Positions 1-8,807 of a stretch of 64,000 nt of DNA are shown piece by piece. Made by a program: the position numbers and the translations under genes. The notes beneath the pieces were generated by a model that was given only the letters and a program-made list of their open reading frames with translations, was not told the DNA's origin and did not search any database. Source of the DNA: Streptomyces sp. NRRL S-1022 (GTDB taxonomy: Bacteria; Actinomycetota; Actinomycetes; Streptomycetales; Streptomycetaceae). The stretch is taken from the NCBI RefSeq assembly GCF_000720135.1, contig NZ_JOIU01000029.1, positions 1 to 64,000 of the forward strand. The letters are read 5' to 3'. Positions within the stretch are counted from its first letter, which is position 1; each line of letters starts with the position of its first letter.

Positions 1-359
1 TCGGGCGCGCCGATCTGCAGCGGCATGATCCAGTTCGTGAAGCCGGCGAACAGCGGCGTCGCGAACATCAGCAGCATGATCGTGCCGTGCATCGTGAACA
101 GCTGGTTGTACTGCTCGTTGGAGATCAGCTGCAGGCCCGGCCGGGCCAGCTCGGCCCGGAGGATGAGGGCCATCACTCCGCCGCCCAGGAAGAACGCGAA
201 GGACGTCGTCAGGTAGAGCGTGCCGATCGTCTTGTGGTCGGTGGTCGTCAGCCACCTCACCACGACGTTGCCGGGCTGCTTGCGCCGGACCGGCAGCTCG
301 TTCTCGTACGAGTCCTCGGCGGCTGCCGCACCGCCCTGGGGTTCGTTCAGGATGCTCAC
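1..359 (-). CDS. ctaD: Cytochrome c oxidase subunit I, N-terminal part (runs off window start)
   Basis: Catalytic subunit of the aa3-type terminal oxidase in the cytoplasmic membrane. About 119 codons are visible from a GTG start at 357-359 ([10 protein letters not shown]). The protein begins with a short charged N-terminus, then the segment [12 protein letters not shown], a first membrane span, the conserved NEQYNQLF, and [11 protein letters not shown], whose histidine is the low-spin heme a ligand in this family, followed by the start of a second span. The binuclear-centre histidines lie outside the window. The start codon overlaps by 4 bases (GTGA) the stop of a small upstream open frame. 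Whether this is the main ctaD or a second copy cannot be told here; no other oxidase subunit is visible on the window side. Family assignment is certain. Confidence 0.95.
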   Translation of the reverse strand, partial: MSILNEPQGGAAAAEDSYENELPVRRKQPGNVVVRWLTTTDHKTIGTLYLTTSFAFFLGGGVMALILRAELARPGLQLISNEQYNQLFTMHGTIMLLMFATPLFAGFTNWIMPLQIGAP

Positions 360-490
360 AGGTCGTCCGTCTCCCGATGCTCGCCGACCGCCCACGCGAT
401 GGCGTCGGTCCTCCGCCATCCTGGCGGCGGGAGGGCGGCGCGGGCATCCTGAGCGGCCCAGGCGCGGCCGTTCGGATGACGGATGCACAC
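356..490 (-). CDS. Possible small protein coupled to ctaD
   Basis: A 44-codon frame from a GTG at 488-490 ends in TGA overlapping the ctaD GTG start, the GTGA arrangement of translational coupling. Its third codon positions are mostly G or C, as in genuine genes here, and the composition is ordinary (ends GEHRETDDL). There is no convincing ribosome binding site before this GTG, the frame stays open further upstream, and the product matches no family I know. It is a weak candidate. Confidence 0.25.
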   Translation of the reverse strand: MCIRHPNGRAWAAQDARAALPPPGWRRTDAIAWAVGEHRETDDL

Positions 491-571
491 GTTCGGCGCA
501 ACGGGGCGGCCCCGCTCGGTACGCCACGGGCCGGCCCGTCGAGCAGTCGGACGGGTCGACGCCGGGCCCTG

Positions 572-605
572 ACGGGGAGGCAGCGCGTCCGCGCCCCCTC
601 CCCGT
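572..605 (-). terminator. Hairpin downstream of the DUF4360-like gene
   Basis: A perfect 9-bp inverted repeat (acggggagg at 572-580 against cctccccgt at 597-605) lies 8 bases past the stop of the minus-strand gene that ends at 613. There is no T-run, as is common for Streptomyces terminators. Confidence 0.5.
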
Positions 606-612
606 GAGCCGG

Positions 613-1260
613 CTAGGAGTTCGGGCACTGCTTCCACGCCATGTGGTACACCGTGCTGATGTCCCCGTCCGTCGAGTCCATGGTCATGAAGCTGACCTTG
701 TCGGGGTTGGCGGTACCGGCGTTGACGCGCAGCTCGGTGTTGATGTTGAAGTTGCGCAGGACCCCGCAGGGCGCCCAGACCAGCTGGGCCCAGTCGGTGG
801 AGTCGGTGGCCTGCCAGTCGTCGTTGTAGGGGCCGCCGAAGGGGTGCGTCCTGGGCACGGTGCTCGACGAACCCTGGAAGTAGTACGACGCCTTCTGGGT
901 GGCCGTGGCGCCCCGCTGGAGCGAGGCGAAGCCCCGGTAGTCGGCGCTGGCTATCGCGTAGGTGAAGCCCTGGGGGACGTGGACCACCAGGTTGAGCTGG
1001 CAGTTCTTACGGAAGGCCGTGGGGTCGGAGTTGCCGCCGGCCTGGGCCAGGTAGGAGCTGTAGGTCACCGTGAAGGCGGTGTTGTCCGGCGAGACCGCCA
1101 CGGCGGCCGTGCCGGCCGGGCAGCCCGAGCCGTTCACCGTGGCGACGTCGATGACGATCTTGTCCGGGGGCGGGTTGTCGAACGGGGACGAGGCGTGCGC
1201 GGGCAGTGCGGTGGTGAGGAGGGCGGCCACCGCGCCGCTCATGAGGAGTCCACCAGCCAT
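613..1260 (-). CDS. Secreted DUF4360-like protein
   Basis: A 215-residue exported protein of unknown role. The ATG at 1258-1260 follows a good GGGAGAG site and gives a Sec signal peptide (short N-terminus, hydrophobic [18 protein letters not shown]-type cleavage near residue 25). The reading frame extends further upstream, but that part has no signal peptide and reads like non-coding sequence. The mature part ([42 protein letters not shown], a late CGVLRN, and a terminal CPNS) resembles DUF4360, a domain found in small secreted proteins of actinomycetes and fungi. Four cysteines could form two disulfides. It is a single gene with a hairpin after it. The family call is from memory of motifs; the function is unknown. 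Confidence 0.75.
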   Translation of the reverse strand: MAGGLLMSGAVAALLTTALPAHASSPFDNPPPDKIVIDVATVNGSGCPAGTAAVAVSPDNTAFTVTYSSYLAQAGGNSDPTAFRKNCQLNLVVHVPQGFTYAIASADYRGFASLQRGATATQKASYYFQGSSSTVPRTHPFGGPYNDDWQATDSTDWAQLVWAPCGVLRNFNINTELRVNAGTANPDKVSFMTMDSTDGDISTVYHMAWKQCPNS

Positions 1261-1452
1261 GGTCTCTCCCGGGTAGTCGAGTGGGGGGTTGCGCCTCCCG
1301 CCGCCCCCTTCCCGGGCGTTCACTCTTGAAGAAGATGTGCGCCACCTGTGAAGGGGAGAGGGAGGCGTGGGTAGCGTAGGGAGCCCCACCCGGGCCCGGG
1401 AGAGCGAACTCCGGCCATTCACACCGGACTTTTCACGTCCTCGGGGCGCCTC

Positions 1453-1656
1453 TCACTCGGCCCGGAGCCCCCTGGGCAGCAGCGTGCGCAGGGAGGTGAC
1501 GGGGTGCCCCACTTCGAGTGACCCGAGGATGCCGTCCAGGAGGGCCGCTCCGGGGACCGCGGTGGGCGGGGCGGGGCGCTGGGCGGCCTCGGCGGTGGGG
1601 GCGGCGGCGAGAAGCGCGGCGGCCAGGGCGGTGACACAGGCGAGTTTCTTGATCAC
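1453..1656 (-). CDS. Small secreted peptide
   Basis: A 67-residue protein from a GTG at 1654-1656. Residues 1-24 form a textbook signal peptide (MIKK, then LACVTALAAALLAAAPT, cleavage after AEA). The remaining 43 or so residues are Pro/Ala-rich with a helical stretch AALLDGILGSLEVGHPV. No cysteine remains after cleavage, so it is not a chaplin or a disulfide-stabilised inhibitor. The ribosome binding site is weak. Short helix-bearing secreted peptides of this kind are common and uncharacterised in Streptomyces. I do not recognise a family. Confidence 0.55.
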   Translation of the reverse strand: MIKKLACVTALAAALLAAAPTAEAAQRPAPPTAVPGAALLDGILGSLEVGHPVTSLRTLLPRGLRAE

Positions 1657-1723
1657 GGCATTGCCAACGACCGGGGCCCACGAGGGGAAACCTCCCGTCC
1701 CCCGGCCGGCGGAGCGCCGGCCC

Positions 1724-2182
1724 CTACGGGTTCTCCCAGGCCGCCGGCTCCGCCGCCAGGGCGCGGACCGGTTCGGGGAGTGCGTCCGCCGCGAGGTCGG
1801 CGAGGGTGACGCCCTCCAGGATGCGGCGGACGTTGGCGCGCAGGGCGATCCACAGGGGCAGCAGGGGCTGGGCGGTGCCGGTGTAGGACAGGCCGGTCGG
1901 GCGTTCGCCGCGCACCGACACGATCGGGCCGTCGACCGCCCGGATGACGTCGGCCACGGTGATCGATGCCGCGGTGCGGGCCAGCCGGTAGCCGCCGCCC
2001 CCGCCGCGCCGGCTGTCGACGATCCCGGCCCGGCGCAGGTCGCCGAGGATCCCTTCCAGGAACTTGTGCGGGATGTCCTGCACGGCGGCGATTTCCTCTG
2101 CCTTCACCGGCCCGTTACCCTGCCGTACGGCCAGCTCCAGTACCGCCCGTACCGCGTAATCCGCCCGTGCCGAGATCCTCAT
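1724..2182 (-). CDS. Rrf2-family transcriptional regulator without cysteines
   Basis: A 152-residue DNA-binding protein starting at ATG 2180-2182 (MRISARADYAVRAVLELA), a typical Rrf2 winged-helix N-terminus. The recognition region includes IPHKFLEGILGDLRRAGIV and the glycine-rich wing SRRGGGGGYRLA. Iron-sulfur members of the family (IscR, NsrR, RsrR) use three cysteines after the helix-turn-helix; this protein has no cysteine at all, so it cannot bind a cluster that way and may sense something else, as CymR does through protein contact. It is divergent from the beta-galactosidase gene, with 75 bp between the starts, so it may regulate itself and that gene; this is inference. Confidence 0.85.
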   Translation of the reverse strand: MRISARADYAVRAVLELAVRQGNGPVKAEEIAAVQDIPHKFLEGILGDLRRAGIVDSRRGGGGGYRLARTAASITVADVIRAVDGPIVSVRGERPTGLSYTGTAQPLLPLWIALRANVRRILEGVTLADLAADALPEPVRALAAEPAAWENP

Positions 2183-2257
2183 GGGTCCATTGTGGGGCGT
2201 GGGCGCGGGGAGAATGGCCGGACCGCGCCCCCGTAAGCCCGCCCGGGAGGATCCACC

Positions 2258-5209
2258 TTGGCGCTCAGCAGACGTACCTTCAGTGCCCTGGCCGGCTCGG
2301 CCGCGCTCGGGCTCGCCCTGGGCGGCAGCGGCGGCCCCGGCGCGCCGTCGGCGTACGCGGGTGCCAGTGCGCCGACCGGTCCGGCGCCAGCCCCACCGCG
2401 CGCGGACGGCCGGCGGCACACCATCGGGTACGACCGCTACTCGCTGCTCGTGGACGGGCGGCGCCTGGTGCTGTGGTCCGGCGAGATGCACCCGTTCCGG
2501 CTGCCGAGCCCGTCGCTGTGGCGGGACGTGCTGCAGAAGATGCGGGCGCACGGCTTCAACGCGGTGAGCGTCTACGTGGCCTGGAACTACCACTCCCCCG
2601 CGCCCGGCCGGTACGACTTCACGGGCGTGCGGGACCTGGACCTGTTCCTGCGGACGGCCGCCGAGACCGGGCTGTACGTGGTGCTGCGGCCCGGCCCGTA
2701 CATCAACGCCGAGGTGGACGGCGGCGGCTTCCCGGGCTGGCTGACGGCGGCGAAGGGCACGGCCCGCACCGACGACCCGGCCTATCTGGCGCACGTCGAC
2801 GAGTGGCTGACGCAGGTCGACCGCATCGCCCGCCGGCACCTGTTCACGCAGGGCACCGGCACGGTCCTGCTGTACCAGATCGAGAACGAGTACGACGCCC
2901 ACGTCACGGAGGCCACCGGCCGGAACTACATGGCCCACCTGTACCGGAAGGTGCGGGCCGACGGGATCGACGTACCGCTGTTCCACAACGACAAGGGGCG
3001 CAACGGGTACTGGATCCCCGGGTCGTTCGACACCGGCGGCGAGCGGGGCGGCTGGCTGTACGGGTTCGACGGATATCCGTCGCCGTCCCAGACCCCGCCG
3101 GACTGGGGGCACTACGGTCCCGGCGGCGCGAAGGGCGGGGCCACCGCCTCGCCGGCCACGCCCGGGTTCGTGCCCGAGTTCGGGGGCGGCTGGTTCGATC
3201 CGTGGGGCGGGGCCTGGTTCGACGGCAAGGGGTACGCCGAGTCGCGGCGCACCCGGGACGCCGCCTACGAGCGCCGGTTCTACCTGACGAACCTCGCCAA
3301 CGGCCTCACCCTGCACAACGCGTACATGACCTTCGGCGGCACCTCGTGGGGCTGGCTGCCCGCGCCGGTCGTCTACACCTCGTACGACTACGGCGCCGCC
3401 ATCGACGAGGCCCGCAACGTCACGGACAAGATCGCGCCGATGCACCAGCTGGGGCACCTGCTCCAGCGCGTGCCCGACTTCGCCAAGCTGGACCGGGCCG
3501 CGGACGTGACCGCCGAGGGGCTGAAGGTCTACCACCTGACCAACCCCGACACCGGCACCCACGTGTACGTCGCCCGCAACGACGGCACGGAGCCGGTCAC
3601 CACCGACCTGCCGACCGACGCCGGCGACCTGCCGGTCACCGTGCCCGGCAAGGACGCCACGCTGGTCACCACCGGGCTGCCGCTGGGCAGGCGGACGCTG
3701 AAGTACGCCACCGCCTCGCCCATGACGGTCCTGACCGCCGGCCGGCAGGACATCGCGGTGTTCGCGGGCCGGCACGGCCAGATGGCCGAGCTGGTGCTCG
3801 ACTGCCCGGTGGAGCCGTTCGTGCAGCGCCTGGACGAGGAGGCGGGCTGGGCCTACGACCGGGGCGAACTCCACATCAACGCGCCCCTCGGGCAGGGCGG
3901 GCTGACCCGGGTGCTGGTGCAGAAGGGCGACACCGACTCCTCGCTGCTGCTGCTCTTCGCCGACGACGCCACCGCCGTCCGCCTCTTCCCCTACGACACC
4001 CCGTCCGGGACGCTGCTCGTCTACGGCCCGGCGCTGCTGCGGCACGCGGAGGTGCGCGGCTCGGAGGTGCACCTGACGGGGGACGTCACCGAGCGGACCA
4101 GCATGGAGGTGTGGGGGCCGCGCGGCATCGACACCCTGGTGTGGAACGGGCGGAAGCTGGCCACCCGCGTCACCCTCTCCGGCAGCCTGATGACCACCGG
4201 CATGCTGCCGGACACCCCCGAGGTCCGACTGCCCGAGCTGCGCGGCTGGCGGATGCGGACGGAGAACCCGGAGGCGGGCCCGAGCTTCGACGACTCCTCG
4301 TGGCGGGTCGCCGACAAGACCGCCTCGTACAGCACCACGGCCGTCCCGGACGGACAGCCGGTGCTGTTCGCCGACGACTACGGCTTCCACTACGGGGACG
4401 TCTGGTACCGGGGCACCGTCAGCGGCACCAGCGGCGTCGAGGAGGTCTCGCTCGCCTACAGCACCGGCACCCAGGGCCTGTTGATGGCCTGGCTGGACGG
4501 CGAGCCGCTGGGCACGCACCGGATGCCGGTACCGGACAAGACCACCGTCCGCAAGGGCACGTGGACGGAGACGGCCGTGTTCCCGGTGCGCGAGCGGCTG
4601 CGCTCCCCCGGCCGGCACGTGCTGTCGGTCCTGGTCCGGCGCATGCAGCACGACCAGGACGGCAAGGCGCTCGACACCCACAAGGCGGCGCGCGGCCTGA
4701 CGGCGGTCACCTTCAAGGGGGCCTCGCCGAAGGTGCGCTGGCGCATCCAGGGCGCGGGCGCTCCCGACCCGGTGCGCGGGCCGATGAACAACGGCGGCCT
4801 GTACGGCGAGCGCGAGGGCTGGCACCTGCCCGGCTTCCGCGACCGGGACTGGGAGAAGGCGAGCTTCCCGCGCGCCGCCCGGTACCAGGGCGTGACCTGG
4901 TACCGGACCACGTTCCGGCTGTCGGTGCCCGCCGACGTCGACGCCTCGGTGGGGCTGGTCCTGGACGACGACCCGTACCGCGCCTACCGCTCCCAGATCT
5001 TCCTCAACGGCTGGAACCTGGGCCAGTACATCAACAACGTCGGTCCGCAGCACACCTTCGTCCTGCCCAACGGCATCCTGCGCACCCGGGGCACCAACAC
5101 CCTCGCGCTGGCGGTCCTCTCGGAGTTCACCACGCTGTCGGGCCCGGGGTCGGTGCGCCTGGCGCTGCTCGGCAGGACGACGGGAGGCGTGCCGGTCACG
5201 CCAGTCTGA
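2258..5209 (+). CDS. Secreted beta-galactosidase, GH35 family
   Basis: A 983-residue glycoside hydrolase predicted to release terminal beta-galactose from plant oligo- or polysaccharides outside the cell. The TTG start at 2258 is chosen because a GGAGG site lies just upstream and the product then begins with a twin-arginine signal (SRRTFSALAGSAALGLAL). The catalytic domain follows at residues 50-370: YLLVDGRR-like start, the acid/base in QIENEYD (E211) and the likely nucleophile in VPEFGGGWF (E307). C-terminal beta-sandwich domains end with the galactose-binding-type jelly roll (NGWNLGQY, then GPQHTFVLPNGIL). The gene converges on the GH51 gene and the two coding ends overlap by 14 bases. The enzyme class is firm; the natural substrate is not known. 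Confidence 0.93.
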   Translation: MALSRRTFSALAGSAALGLALGGSGGPGAPSAYAGASAPTGPAPAPPRADGRRHTIGYDRYSLLVDGRRLVLWSGEMHPFRLPSPSLWRDVLQKMRAHGFNAVSVYVAWNYHSPAPGRYDFTGVRDLDLFLRTAAETGLYVVLRPGPYINAEVDGGGFPGWLTAAKGTARTDDPAYLAHVDEWLTQVDRIARRHLFTQGTGTVLLYQIENEYDAHVTEATGRNYMAHLYRKVRADGIDVPLFHNDKGRNGYWIPGSFDTGGERGGWLYGFDGYPSPSQTPPDWGHYGPGGAKGGATASPATPGFVPEFGGGWFDPWGGAWFDGKGYAESRRTRDAAYERRFYLTNLANGLTLHNAYMTFGGTSWGWLPAPVVYTSYDYGAAIDEARNVTDKIAPMHQLGHLLQRVPDFAKLDRAADVTAEGLKVYHLTNPDTGTHVYVARNDGTEPVTTDLPTDAGDLPVTVPGKDATLVTTGLPLGRRTLKYATASPMTVLTAGRQDIAVFAGRHGQMAELVLDCPVEPFVQRLDEEAGWAYDRGELHINAPLGQGGLTRVLVQKGDTDSSLLLLFADDATAVRLFPYDTPSGTLLVYGPALLRHAEVRGSEVHLTGDVTERTSMEVWGPRGIDTLVWNGRKLATRVTLSGSLMTTGMLPDTPEVRLPELRGWRMRTENPEAGPSFDDSSWRVADKTASYSTTAVPDGQPVLFADDYGFHYGDVWYRGTVSGTSGVEEVSLAYSTGTQGLLMAWLDGEPLGTHRMPVPDKTTVRKGTWTETAVFPVRERLRSPGRHVLSVLVRRMQHDQDGKALDTHKAARGLTAVTFKGASPKVRWRIQGAGAPDPVRGPMNNGGLYGEREGWHLPGFRDRDWEKASFPRAARYQGVTWYRTTFRLSVPADVDASVGLVLDDDPYRAYRSQIFLNGWNLGQYINNVGPQHTFVLPNGILRTRGTNTLALAVLSEFTTLSGPGSVRLALLGRTTGGVPVTPV

Positions 5210-6716
5210 TCACGTTCCAGGACAGCGGCTCCAGTACGGCGGTGAGGGTGCCGTCCGTCAGGGCGGTGCCCTCGACCGGGTGCGGGGTGACGCGTCCGGG
5301 GTCGGTCAGGGTGTTGCGGGCGTCGGGGTCGGCGTCCGCCAGCGCGCTGTGCTCGGTGACGGTGGTCGGCTCCAGTCCGTGCAGGGCGACTTCGAGGGGC
5401 AGCGGTGCGGTGCGGCTGCGGTTGACCGCGAACACGGTGACCGTGCCGTCGTCCGCGCGGACGGCGGTGGCGTGCAGCAGGTCCGTCTCGCCGTACTTCT
5501 TCGTCGCGTAGGTCGGCGAGTCCACGCGGACGTCCAGCACCTGGCCCCGGCCGTACCGGGAGGCCTGCGCGAACGGGAAGAACGTGGTCTGCCGCCAGGC
5601 CGGGCCGCCGGGCTCGGTCATGATCGGGGCGATCACGTTGACGAGCTGGGCGAGGCAGGCGACGGTGACGCGGTCGGCGTGCCGCAGCAGCGCGATGAGG
5701 AGCGAGCCGAAGACGACCGCGTCGGTGACGCTGTAGTTGTCCTCCAGCAGGCGGGGCGCCTCGGGCCAGTCGGAGCGGTCGAGGGTCCGGGCGTACTCCT
5801 CCCACTTCGACAGGTACCAGACGTTCCACTCGTCGAAGGAGAGATTGATCTTCTTCTTGGACTTCAGTCGCGCGCCCACGTGGTCGGCCGTCGCGATCAC
5901 GTTCTCGATGAAGGACTCCATGTCGACGGCCGAGGCGAGGAAGGAGTCCAGGTCGCCGTCGACGGGCTCGTAGTAGGCGTGCAGCGAGATGTGGTCGACC
6001 AGCTCGTACGTCTCCTCCAGGACGGTCGCCTCCCACGCGGCGAAGGTGGGCATGTCCTGGCTGGAGGAGCCGCAGGCGACCAGCTCCACGCCGGGGTCCT
6101 GCTGGCGCATCGCGCGGGCGGTCTCGGCGGCGATCCGTCCGTACTCCCGGGCCGTCTTGTGGCCGGTCTGCCAGGGACCGTCCATCTCGTTGCCGAGGCA
6201 CCAGAGCCGGATGCCGAAGGGTTCCTCGTCGCCGTGGGCGGCGCGCAGGTCGGAGAGGGCGGTACCGCCGGGGTGGTTGGCGTACTCCTGGAGTTCGAGG
6301 GCCTCGGCCACGCCCCTCGTCCCGAGGTTCACCGCCATCATGGGCTCGGCCCGGGGGCCGAGCTTGCGCAGGAACGCGATGTACTCGGAGAGGCCGAACC
6401 GGTTGGTCTCGGTGGAGTGCCAGGCCAGGTCCAGGCGCCGGGGGCGCTCCGCGCGGGGGCCGACCGAGTCCTCCCACCTGTATCCCGACACGAAGTTGCC
6501 GCCCGGGTAGCGGACGGCGGTGACGCCGAGTTCGCGGACCAGGTCGAGCACGTCGGTCCGCAGGCCTTCGGCGTCCGCCGTGGGGTGGCCGGGCTCGTAG
6601 ATGCCGGTGTAGACACAGCGGCCGAGGTGTTCCACGAAGGAGCCGAAGAGCCGGGGGTTGACCTCGCCGACGGTGAAGGCGGGGTCGAGGGTGAAGCGGG
6701 CGGTGCTCTTGCTCAT
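5196..6716 (-). CDS. Alpha-L-arabinofuranosidase, GH51 family
   Basis: A 506-residue retaining glycosidase that removes arabinofuranose side chains from arabinan, arabinoxylan or arabinogalactan fragments. ATG 6714-6716 follows a GGAAGGA site. The (beta/alpha)8 barrel carries RYPGGNFVSGYRWEDSVG, the acid/base glutamate in CLGNEMDG (E177) and the nucleophile in SFDEWNVWY (E296). The C-terminal beta domain ends PLSWNVIRLA. No signal peptide is present, so it is intracellular, as is usual for GH51, and would act on imported arabino-oligosaccharides. It converges with the exported GH35 enzyme; together they fit use of arabinogalactan-type side chains, although no transporter gene is adjacent. TTCGAA motifs upstream may be its operator. 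Confidence 0.95.
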   Translation of the reverse strand: MSKSTARFTLDPAFTVGEVNPRLFGSFVEHLGRCVYTGIYEPGHPTADAEGLRTDVLDLVRELGVTAVRYPGGNFVSGYRWEDSVGPRAERPRRLDLAWHSTETNRFGLSEYIAFLRKLGPRAEPMMAVNLGTRGVAEALELQEYANHPGGTALSDLRAAHGDEEPFGIRLWCLGNEMDGPWQTGHKTAREYGRIAAETARAMRQQDPGVELVACGSSSQDMPTFAAWEATVLEETYELVDHISLHAYYEPVDGDLDSFLASAVDMESFIENVIATADHVGARLKSKKKINLSFDEWNVWYLSKWEEYARTLDRSDWPEAPRLLEDNYSVTDAVVFGSLLIALLRHADRVTVACLAQLVNVIAPIMTEPGGPAWRQTTFFPFAQASRYGRGQVLDVRVDSPTYATKKYGETDLLHATAVRADDGTVTVFAVNRSRTAPLPLEVALHGLEPTTVTEHSALADADPDARNTLTDPGRVTPHPVEGTALTDGTLTAVLEPLSWNVIRLA

Positions 6717-6790
6717 GGAATCCTTCCGGGTCGGTCGGGGCCTGGTCACTGGCCGGCCGGGCGGTGATGCCCCTCTCCCCCGCCCCCGCC

Positions 6791-6841
6791 GTTCGACATA
6801 TCGGACGACACTCGTAACTTCGAACGGACCGTAGATTCGAA
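6791..6841 (-). promoter_or_regulatory. Candidate operator region upstream of GH51
   Basis: In the divergent gap (6717-6978) there are two copies of the palindrome TTCGAA (6819-6824 and 6836-6841, 17 bp apart) and an imperfect dyad ttcgacatatcgga at 6792-6805. This stretch is less GC-rich than its surroundings. It probably contains the promoter and repressor sites of the arabinofuranosidase gene. The regulator is not encoded next to it. Confidence 0.35.
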
Positions 6842-6978
6842 GCGCTCCCGCGTCAATGGGGCGGGCACCGGCCCACAGGTGGTTCCCCGTTGAACGACGG
6901 TCGCCGGATCGCATGACGTGGGCACATCCGGACGCGTACGCTCGGACCTGCCGCAACCGGCGGTGGGAAGGGAGACCG

Positions 6979-7581
6979 ATGAGCTTCGGGGGTGCGCGCG
7001 CACAGGCGGTACGCCTGGCCGCCCGGCTGCGGCCCTCCCGTCCCGGCTCGTCGATGCGCTCCCTGGCCGGCGAGCTCGCCGCCGCCGTCCGCGCCCGTCC
7101 CGAACCGCCCGACGGCGTCCGCGCGTTGTGCCGGGCGCTGTGCGAGGAGATGAGCGCGCTGCGCGGCGGACGGCCGCTGGAGCTGCGCTTCGAACGGTTC
7201 CCGGACGAGATCGAAGTCACCGGGCTGTGGGTCGAGTTCGCCGACTTCGACCTGGTCATCGTGGAGGAGCGGGCCGAGGCCGTGCAGCAACTGGTCATCC
7301 TGGGGCACGAGTTGTGGCACCTGCACGCCGGGCACCGGCACCACCACCTCGCCGGGGCCGCCGCCGCCCGCGCCCTCGCCGACACGCCCGGCTGGGGCGA
7401 CGCGGCCCTCACCGTGGCCGCCCGCAACGGCTCCCGGGAGACCGACGAGGCCGAGGCCGACGACTTCGGGCACCGCCTGGCCACCCTGTTCCGGGGCCAC
7501 CTGAGCGGGATCCGCCCCGCCGCGCTGGACCCCGTCCAGCGCTCCCTCGGCTATCGCGGACGTGGAGGAACGGCGCGGTGA
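6979..7581 (+). CDS. HExxH zinc-peptidase-like protein (ImmA/IrrE-like, toxin-annotated class)
   Basis: A 200-residue soluble protein from ATG 6979, behind a strong GGGAAGGGAG site. The central motif VILGHELWHLHAGHR (H110, E111, H114) is a zinc-metallopeptidase HExxH in the setting seen in M78 (ImmA/IrrE) proteins; the preceding segment ELRFERFPDEIEVTGLWVEF is typical of short Streptomyces proteins often labelled toxin. A later acidic stretch, ETDEAEADDFGHRLA, could supply the third metal ligand. M78 proteins usually cleave a repressor, but no XRE or antitoxin gene precedes it here. It starts a coupled operon with a membrane protein and a flavoprotein. The fold is likely; actual protease activity is unproven. 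Confidence 0.75.
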   Translation: MSFGGARAQAVRLAARLRPSRPGSSMRSLAGELAAAVRARPEPPDGVRALCRALCEEMSALRGGRPLELRFERFPDEIEVTGLWVEFADFDLVIVEERAEAVQQLVILGHELWHLHAGHRHHHLAGAAAARALADTPGWGDAALTVAARNGSRETDEAEADDFGHRLATLFRGHLSGIRPAALDPVQRSLGYRGRGGTAR

Positions 7582-8807
7582 CGCTGCTGGCGGTGAACCC
7601 CTCGGGGTTCCTCAGCGAGTTCTACATCTCCTTCTGGATCCCCACGGCCGTGCTCACCGCCGCCCTGGTGATCAAGCTGCCCAGCATCATCCGGCTGTGG
7701 CGGGACCCGCTGCTGCGCGCCGTCGGCGGACTGCTGCTGCTGGCCTGCGCGGTGTTCGTGTTCTGCACCCCGTCCACCATCGCCGCGGTCAACCGGCTGA
7801 CCGGCGTGCCCAACATCTCGGCACCGTGGTGCTATTCGCTCATCACCGCGTTCTGCGGCTCCTGCCTGCTGCTCATCATCACCTGGCGCAACGGCCTGTC
7901 CGACCGCTCGGCCGCCACCCGCCGGGCGATGCGCTGGGTGATCTCGGTGTACTCCGGGGTGATCCTCGCCCTGTGGGTGCTGTTCCTGCTCGCCGACGCC
8001 CCCGAGGAACGGCTGCGGGACCTCGACACCCACTACGCCACCACGCCGTTCATGCGCGAGGAGATCCTGCTCTACCTGGTCGCGCACGCCGTGGCCTGCC
8101 TGATCACCTCCCGGCTGATCTGGAACTGGGTGCGCACCGAGGGCCTGGACGCCTGGCTGCGCTGGGGCCTGAAACTGCTGGGCGCCGGCTACGTGTCGAA
8201 CCTGGTCTTCGACGCGGTCAAGCTGATCGCCGTGGTCGCGCGCTGGTTCGGCCAGGACCTGGACTGGCTCAGCACCAACCTGGCCCCGCCCGTGGCGGCC
8301 CTGTCCGCCATCCTCATCGCCGTCGGCTTCATCCTGCCGCACGCCGGCCAGTACCTGCACGACCGCTGGCGGGTCCGGCTCGCCCACCGCCGGCTGCGGC
8401 CGTTGTACCGGCTGATGCGCACCGTGAGCGGCGAGGGCGTGCCGTTCGTGCTGCGGTCCACGCCCGAACTGCGGCTCACCCGGCGCGAGACGTTCATCCG
8501 GGACGTGCTGCTGCCGCTCGCCCGGCACATCGACACCGGCCTCGGCCGGCGCTCCCACGAGGCCGCGCTCGCCCTCGGCCATCCGCCCGAGCGGGCCCGT
8601 GCGCTGGCCGCGGCGGTGAGCATCCTCGACGCGATCGAGACCAGGTCCCGTACGCCGGAGCCGGCCGAGCCGGCCGACGGGCCCGACACCACGAACCTGC
8701 TCCAGGAGATCGGGGCCGTCTCACAGGCCCTGCGCCGTCCCGACGACATCGAGGCGGTGCGCGCGCGAGCGGCCGCCCCAGCAGAGAGCGTTGCCGTACA
8801 TGAGTGA
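7578..8807 (+). CDS. Multi-span membrane protein, MAB_1171c-like
   Basis: A 409-residue integral membrane protein. The GTG start (7578-7580) overlaps the previous stop as GTGA and is preceded by GGAGG. About seven hydrophobic spans fill residues 15-260 (for example WIPTAVLTAALVIKL, AVGGLLLLACAVFVF, LITAFCGSCLLLIITW, VISVYSGVILALWVLFLL). The C-terminal 150 residues are cytoplasmic and charged (WRVRLAHRRLRPLYRLMR, then ETFIRDVLLPLARHI). The layout matches the family annotated as MAB_1171c putative transporters, which repeatedly occur next to small HExxH proteins in actinomycetes. No transport substrate is known, and a sensor or signalling role is equally possible. The 3' end overlaps the next gene by 8 bases. 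Confidence 0.75.
   Translation: MTLLAVNPSGFLSEFYISFWIPTAVLTAALVIKLPSIIRLWRDPLLRAVGGLLLLACAVFVFCTPSTIAAVNRLTGVPNISAPWCYSLITAFCGSCLLLIITWRNGLSDRSAATRRAMRWVISVYSGVILALWVLFLLADAPEERLRDLDTHYATTPFMREEILLYLVAHAVACLITSRLIWNWVRTEGLDAWLRWGLKLLGAGYVSNLVFDAVKLIAVVARWFGQDLDWLSTNLAPPVAALSAILIAVGFILPHAGQYLHDRWRVRLAHRRLRPLYRLMRTVSGEGVPFVLRSTPELRLTRRETFIRDVLLPLARHIDTGLGRRSHEAALALGHPPERARALAAAVSILDAIETRSRTPEPAEPADGPDTTNLLQEIGAVSQALRRPDDIEAVRARAAAPAESVAVHE

Noticed and set aside
1433..1681. An 82-codon frame overlapping the small secreted peptide gene
   Set aside because: Arg/Pro-rich, no signal peptide; the alternative frame at 1453-1656 has a clean signal peptide.
1724..5053. A 1109-codon minus-strand open frame antisense to the GH35 gene
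   Set aside because: It is a by-product of GC-rich third positions: composition is dominated by Val/Gly/Arg/His without domain motifs. Only its last part (1724-2182) is a real gene, the Rrf2 regulator.
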